Assembly: GCA_002502215.1 (NCBI GenBank)
Contig: DAPT01000072.1
Location: forward strand, 1-9,866
Direction of reading: 5' to 3'
DNA: 9,866 bases
From: Euryarchaeota archaeon UBA124
Lineage (GTDB): Archaea; Thermoplasmatota; Poseidoniia; Poseidoniales; Poseidoniaceae
Shown one piece after another: positions 6,901-9,866 of this stretch. How positions within the stretch are numbered: the first letter of the stretch is position 1; every line of letters begins with the position of its first letter. The position numbers and the translations under genes are program-made. Under the pieces are notes generated by a model that was not told the DNA's origin, ran no database searches, and saw nothing but the letters and a program-made list of their open reading frames with translations.

Positions 6901-8309
6901 CGTTCGAAGTATGGGCAAGTGACAGTGATTTCTGCGATGATGAGCAAGGAATTTGTGTCGTTTCGACGCGTACAGTAACGGTCCTCAACGACAACATCAT
7001 TCCGATTGTTGACTTGCTTGAACCGGATGGCACGGAACCTGTGCGGGCTGAATCGACAACAACTCTGATCGGGTTTGCAAGCGATGGAGCCGATGGAACC
7101 ATCACTCGAGTTGAGATTGAAATTCTTGACTTGGCAAGTGGTTTGATTCTCAACAACGGCCCCGGACCTGTGACGACCTTCACTCAAACTGGACCGGGAT
7201 ACTCTTGGTCTGCCGTTTGGGATACGAGCAAACTCATCCACGAGCGCCAATATGAAATTCGTGTCAAAGCATACGATGGAGAAGATTATTCTGCAGAGGA
7301 CGTTGTTCGAATTACGATTTCGAAACCGACCGATGCGAACAACATCCCACCGCAGTTTAATTCGTCCAATTGGCCAAACCAACTGACCATTTTCTGCGTC
7401 GTTGGTTCGACATCAGAAAACCAATGCGGTGGCGGGGCTGTGCTTGACTTGAAGCAATACTTCGTCGATCCAGATTCGTCCTTTGACCAACTGAGCATAG
7501 ACTTCGTCGATGATCAAACCGACCCATCCGATGACAACCACCCGTTCTTCATCACAATCGATAGCGATGGATTTGCACGATACGACCCTGCTACCTCACA
7601 ATCGAACGAAGACATCACCTCTTGGACAATCGAGAACGTTCGGTTTGTTGTGCGCGATGTTTTCGATGAATCTGCTATATCTCGAGACGTTACGTTCTTT
7701 GTTCAAGCAATCCAATTTGATGTAGAGCGAAGCAATCCTGGAGAATCTGTAACCGCAACCAATCCTGCGATTTTTAGTGGAACTGGTTTGCCGGGCTCAA
7801 CAATCAAAGCCCGTTCCATCGCCTCGAACAGCTTGATCAAGACAGTTGTTGTTGGTGATACGGGAGTATGGTCGATGAACCTCAGTCTTCAGGACATGAA
7901 CGATGCTTCCAACAATCTCAAATTCAACATGGATGGACAAACCTTCGGTGGAAGTGCAGAGCCAACGACATTCAGAGTTGAGGTTGGTGAAAACGATGAA
8001 GGTTCCAGCCTCTTCATGATTATCGGAATCATCATTGGTGCACTTATTTTGCTAGGTGCAGTCGCTTACTTCTTTGTTGAATTCGAAGACATCGACGATG
8101 AAGAATTTGTCACTTCTGAACACGCTGAAGAGGAAGCTGACCCATATGCATGGGGGCGAAAAGAAGCAGTTGAGATTCCTCAGCCACAATCTGTGGTGGT
8201 TTCTCAGCAAGCCGCACCTCAGGCATCTGGACAGCATCCTGGCTGGTTGTGGGATCAAGAAAGTAACCAATGGGTTCCAGATCCAAACTACCAACCTCCA
8301 AGTCAGTAA
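3981..8309 (+). CDS. Giant beta-helix / Ig-like surface protein with C-terminal membrane anchor and Trp-rich cytoplasmic tail
   Basis: The predicted product is 1442 residues (1444 from ATG 3975). Residues 1-32 form a Sec signal peptide (Lys8, hydrophobic core 10-28, TASA before the cleavage site). About 45-548 is a right-handed parallel beta-helix (NosD/DUF1565-like): many short turns of the kind IENNTIQD, IANNIISNNS, IVDNTVTNN. Several cysteine pairs in it suggest disulfides. About 646-677 is a carboxypeptidase-regulatory-like segment. At 710-733 an Asp/Asn-rich motif between Cys714 and Cys733 (DGYDNDGD, VDADDPD) resembles Ca/metal-binding loops. Three Ig-like repeats follow (about 774-895, 897-1005, 1007-1110), sharing GTAWD/GTASD/GFASD, then WSFDW/WAYDW/WSAVW, then YDGLDYS/SDSDF/YDGEDYS. 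About 1123-1240 is cadherin/dystroglycan-like (LDLKQYFVDPDSS) and about 1248-1338 another Ig-like domain. Residues 1344-1366 span the membrane; an acidic, Pro/Gln-rich cytoplasmic tail ends in GWLWDQESNQWVPDPNY. Beta-helix folds often bind or cleave polysaccharides, but no catalytic site is recognised; adhesion or glycan binding is the inferred role. The next gene starts 15 bases downstream. Confidence 0.93.
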   Translation: MQIANAGKSVGLVGLLLTSLMIGLITVPTASAVNETASGTIVTTETWSGTHTLTGDVTVAEGAKLVINAGTTINIPAGVFIDVEGAICAGSAACGASQGSSSSQIRFEWATPSDYSVAGRCYQQGNNLLTNSDAACGSGIIVRNTINQASTGMSYVSFNNAYGFPIYVQSLQAVQYGTLVFDGASTTLDNLAFSNINTSNIIALDFAAPTIRDSTFTIGDDGRGYDAAAVRAYDAGAGILSALTITGSTFTGNTQAQCGNQGGGRVLIYAESSYIAMDSLDIKDNAYGVFFKGSSGSMGNSTIDVLCNAIDTNSYKTTGDYAHTLYLDNNVITTGEGAGITAYDGAIVSATSNTISGASGGSGFGIRDSTVLAHRNTVGPITGYNGFWVYGQSEVEIENNTIQDTAKEPVQIGEYHYRDQGSNYPGPSPNRAYIANNIISNNSGTCNSLWMYGGDFNCPAIHVFTSSATIVDNTVTNNAGDGLRIKGSIVNVQRNAIEAGQFAVNISHFDNQYGQKYGSIGYFSENTWTNATQVYNISESRVTVQSEYIPDAGGEYSFPVMLQWLGAECPFVQAECLLLPDTAEVPPRDMPLAIELVNNSTVFSFADLQNFDASKIHVQNQNSAWGSQVRQGELVRYQVKAKNSNVAGATVVIKDATGLPLYELTTDSFGFTQQVSLPSDFLLDRNWNHFVGETGVTVPGSDPTNPTVLDEDTCSDGYDNDGDTFVDADDPDCANGRELPFYIVEAYKFGKGTKEFDFVLSGAIDDVISLDNQRPSVTVEQYDGDSFAINAVITGTAWDGQSGPYPLDIIAYDRQFGMIERVEIQPPGSPDWYYAVDTSGANGELTKENHPFKTWSFDWDLSAHPDGESDVTFRIRSYDGLDYSPIEVRKFKLNLVPPTLYLNEPLDGSTHSNGKILFTGTASDPYSGTWGSDIQDIWFDVTGPDGYSSHFAIDGSVAWAYDWNFEELESGEYTFEVWASDSDFCDDEQGICVVSTRTVTVLNDNIIPIVDLLEPDGTEPVRAESTTTLIGFASDGADGTITRVEIEILDLASGLILNNGPGPVTTFTQTGPGYSWSAVWDTSKLIHERQYEIRVKAYDGEDYSAEDVVRITISKPTDANNIPPQFNSSNWPNQLTIFCVVGSTSENQCGGGAVLDLKQYFVDPDSSFDQLSIDFVDDQTDPSDDNHPFFITIDSDGFARYDPATSQSNEDITSWTIENVRFVVRDVFDESAISRDVTFFVQAIQFDVERSNPGESVTATNPAIFSGTGLPGSTIKARSIASNSLIKTVVVGDTGVWSMNLSLQDMNDASNNLKFNMDGQTFGGSAEPTTFRVEVGENDEGSSLFMIIGIIIGALILLGAVAYFFVEFEDIDDEEFVTSEHAEEEADPYAWGRKEAVEIPQPQSVVVSQQAAPQASGQHPGWLWDQESNQWVPDPNYQPPSQ

Positions 8310-8324
8310 ATCGGGTGTGATTGA

Positions 8325-9866
8325 ATGATTGCCAAACCTGGCGTTCAAGAGAAGGTGTTGCTCCATCTCTTGGATTATGCTGATTTCAAAGAAAAGGTGG
8401 AAGTTCCGTTTTCACTCTCGCAAATGGGAATTGCAAACGCTGTTGCCATTGCCCGTTCGAACGTCCCAAGGGCAATTTCTGGCTTAAGAGACCAGGGCTT
8501 GCTGGTTGAACGACAGGCTCACGTGCAGGGTGTTAGTAGGAAACGGAAAGCCTACTTTCTCACCGATTCGGGTATCATTGCTGCTGAAGAAACATGGGCA
8601 CGTCTTCGTGAATTCCAATTCCGTTGCATCAACATTGATGGCGAGAGCGTTTCAACCTCTCTTGGTGCGGCACATGAGGTGCTACCGTTTACAATGCGTC
8701 CGGTCGATATCATACGATATTTGGATGACAACCTTATTCTTGATGCACGATCGCTTTCTGAGGATCTTATTGAACGAGATTTATCAAAACAGGTCGAGAA
8801 ACAACTTGTAACATCCCTTGGAGACCTTCCGAGATTGAGACATTTTTTTGGTCGAGAGAAGGAACTTGACAACATGGCAAATCTTCTCGATGCAAGGGCA
8901 ACGACACTCATGATTCCCGGTATTGCTGGAATTGGGAAAACTACAATCGCTGCAAAACTCATTGAGCGATTCATGCACCGGAGAAATCTGTTGTACCATC
9001 GATGTCAAGATTGGGAAGGTTCTCGCGCCTTATTCGAATCGTTGGCAGAGTGGTTGCTCAACATTGGCGACTCTTCGTTTGCAGATTACCTTGCGGCAAC
9101 ACCGGTTCCAAAACCGGATGATGCGGCGAGAATTCTCATTGATTCATTGGAGAATACCCCAACGCTCATCGTTATTGACGACTTTCACAAAGTGTCGGAT
9201 GCCATTCTGTTCCAAACAATCCAATCCATGACGCTCGGTTTGCTCGGTAGTGAGGAATCAATTGGTCTGGTCATCTTTTCGCGTTCCTTCAAACCCGTTG
9301 TACCTACAAAAGACGCTGAGGGTCGAATTACAAGCCTGGTTCTTCCGCTCGATGGGCTTGACTCTGATTCTGCTCGCAATCTCCTCACTGGATTTGAGGA
9401 CCTCTCCACCGAGCAATGGCTCCACATCCACGGATTGTCGAGAGGCCACCCATTGGTTTTGGAGTTGATCAACCGAGGAGCATCAGCAGGTGCATTTCAC
9501 GACACGCTCGAGCACTATGTTACAAAGGAGATTTTCTCAAAACTCTCTGCAGAGCAGAAGCGCGTTCTCACGGTGCTTTCGATTTTCAGAGAAGCCGTAA
9601 CGTTGGACGCTCTCCTTGCGCATGAATTGGATGTCGACGTGCTCGATAGCCTCGTTGAACAAGGTCTTGCACGACAGGTCGATACAGATGTTTACGATGT
9701 ACACGACCTCATTCGAGAATTCTTGGTACGCAGCATTGACAACCAAACCAAGCAATCCGTTCACAGCAATTGTGCTCTCTATTACAGTAAGTTGAGCAAA
9801 TCATCGGAAACAACCTTGGAACAAATCTACCATGAACTTGCATCTGAGCATGAACAAGAGGCCATC
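8325..9866 (+). CDS. Winged-helix STAND (NB-ARC-like) ATPase, probable transcription regulator (3' partial)
   Basis: The ATG at 8325 directly follows an in-frame TGA (8322-8324), so this start is the earliest possible, and 514 codons run without a stop to the right edge. Residues about 8-90 form a MarR-like winged helix: the likely recognition helix ARSNVPRAISGLRDQGLL, a basic wing VSRKRKAYFLT and a following SGI. A charged linker precedes FFGREKEL (174-181), the usual entry to a STAND ATPase. The Walker A is GIAGIGKTT (199-207, Lys205), the Walker B LIVIDD (281-286), a sensor-like FSR ends at Arg320, and GHPLVLEL (374-381) matches the conserved GxP motif. A second winged helix (about 405-470) ends in VHDLIREF, with His460-Asp461 at the MHD position of NB-ARC proteins. 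Helices after 475 may begin a TPR-like sensor region cut off by the window. Known relatives of this layout are STAND regulators such as AfsR (N-terminal DNA binding) and MalT. It probably binds ATP, oligomerises on a signal and controls transcription. The gap of 15 bases to the surface-protein gene, with a weak GGGTG before the start, suggests co-transcription. An antiviral STAND role cannot be excluded until the C-terminus is seen. Confidence 0.9.
   Translation, partial: MIAKPGVQEKVLLHLLDYADFKEKVEVPFSLSQMGIANAVAIARSNVPRAISGLRDQGLLVERQAHVQGVSRKRKAYFLTDSGIIAAEETWARLREFQFRCINIDGESVSTSLGAAHEVLPFTMRPVDIIRYLDDNLILDARSLSEDLIERDLSKQVEKQLVTSLGDLPRLRHFFGREKELDNMANLLDARATTLMIPGIAGIGKTTIAAKLIERFMHRRNLLYHRCQDWEGSRALFESLAEWLLNIGDSSFADYLAATPVPKPDDAARILIDSLENTPTLIVIDDFHKVSDAILFQTIQSMTLGLLGSEESIGLVIFSRSFKPVVPTKDAEGRITSLVLPLDGLDSDSARNLLTGFEDLSTEQWLHIHGLSRGHPLVLELINRGASAGAFHDTLEHYVTKEIFSKLSAEQKRVLTVLSIFREAVTLDALLAHELDVDVLDSLVEQGLARQVDTDVYDVHDLIREFLVRSIDNQTKQSVHSNCALYYSKLSKSSETTLEQIYHELASEHEQEAI

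Noticed and set aside
6680..7183. A 167-residue - strand ORF within the Ig repeats
   Set aside because: It is antisense to a clearly coding frame, its product is Ser/Pro-rich low-quality sequence, and no domain is visible.
6822..7382. A 186-residue - strand ORF within the Ig repeats
   Set aside because: It is antisense to the surface-protein gene, overlaps another antisense ORF, and has no recognisable motif or credible ribosome site.
8552..8974. A 140-residue - strand ORF opposite the STAND gene
   Set aside because: The + strand frame here carries the winged-helix wing, FGRE box and Walker A, so the antisense frame is a shadow.
1..9866. CRISPR arrays, tRNA/rRNA genes, insertion sequences
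   Set aside because: No regularly spaced 25-35 base repeats, cloverleaf-like segments, transposase motifs or terminal inverted repeats were seen; nearly all sequence belongs to the four genes.

Overview
The window is most likely from a marine planktonic archaeon of the Poseidoniales/Marine Group II type (Thermoplasmatota). This is an inference. It rests on three very large secreted or membrane-anchored genes built from Ig-like, CARDB/NEW3-like and beta-helix modules, archaeal-style AT-rich control DNA with short T-runs and a TATA-like element, Shine-Dalgarno (SD) sequences before several genes, and a short Trp-rich cytoplasmic tail motif that I associate with surface proteins of this group. 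No rRNA, tRNA or housekeeping marker is present to prove the lineage. All four genes are on the + strand, coding density is high, and I see no mobile element, CRISPR array or RNA gene.

Layout. (1) Positions 1-2564: the 3' part of a large surface protein, open through the left edge, with carboxypeptidase-regulatory/SdrD-B-like and CARDB/NEW3-like beta-sandwich modules, many N-glycosylation sequons and one C-terminal membrane helix. (2) 2620-3825: a membrane-anchored S8 (subtilisin-like) serine protease with an intact Asp-His-Asn-Ser set. Its SD lies in a predicted hairpin in the 55-base gap. (3) 3826-3980: the only real intergenic region, AT-rich, with T-runs, four phased copies of a TAATGATAY-like element, two GTCAATTG copies and a TATA-like box. 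(4) 3981-8309: a 1442-residue signal-peptide protein with a parallel beta-helix, an Asp-rich metal-binding-like motif, three Ig-like repeats, a cadherin-like and a further Ig-like domain, a membrane helix and an acidic cytoplasmic tail ending in a Trp-rich motif. (5) 8325-9866: a gene running off the right edge, with an N-terminal winged helix followed by a STAND/NB-ARC ATPase, only 15 bases after gene 4.

How the genes may work together (inference). The first two genes look like one transcription unit (surface protein plus membrane protease). The last two look like a second unit, in which a membrane-spanning surface protein is co-expressed with a cytoplasmic STAND-type transcription regulator. 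The repeats before the second unit are candidate operators. Together they could form a cell-surface adhesion or sensing locus with its own processing protease and regulator. Nothing in the sequence proves a physical or regulatory link.
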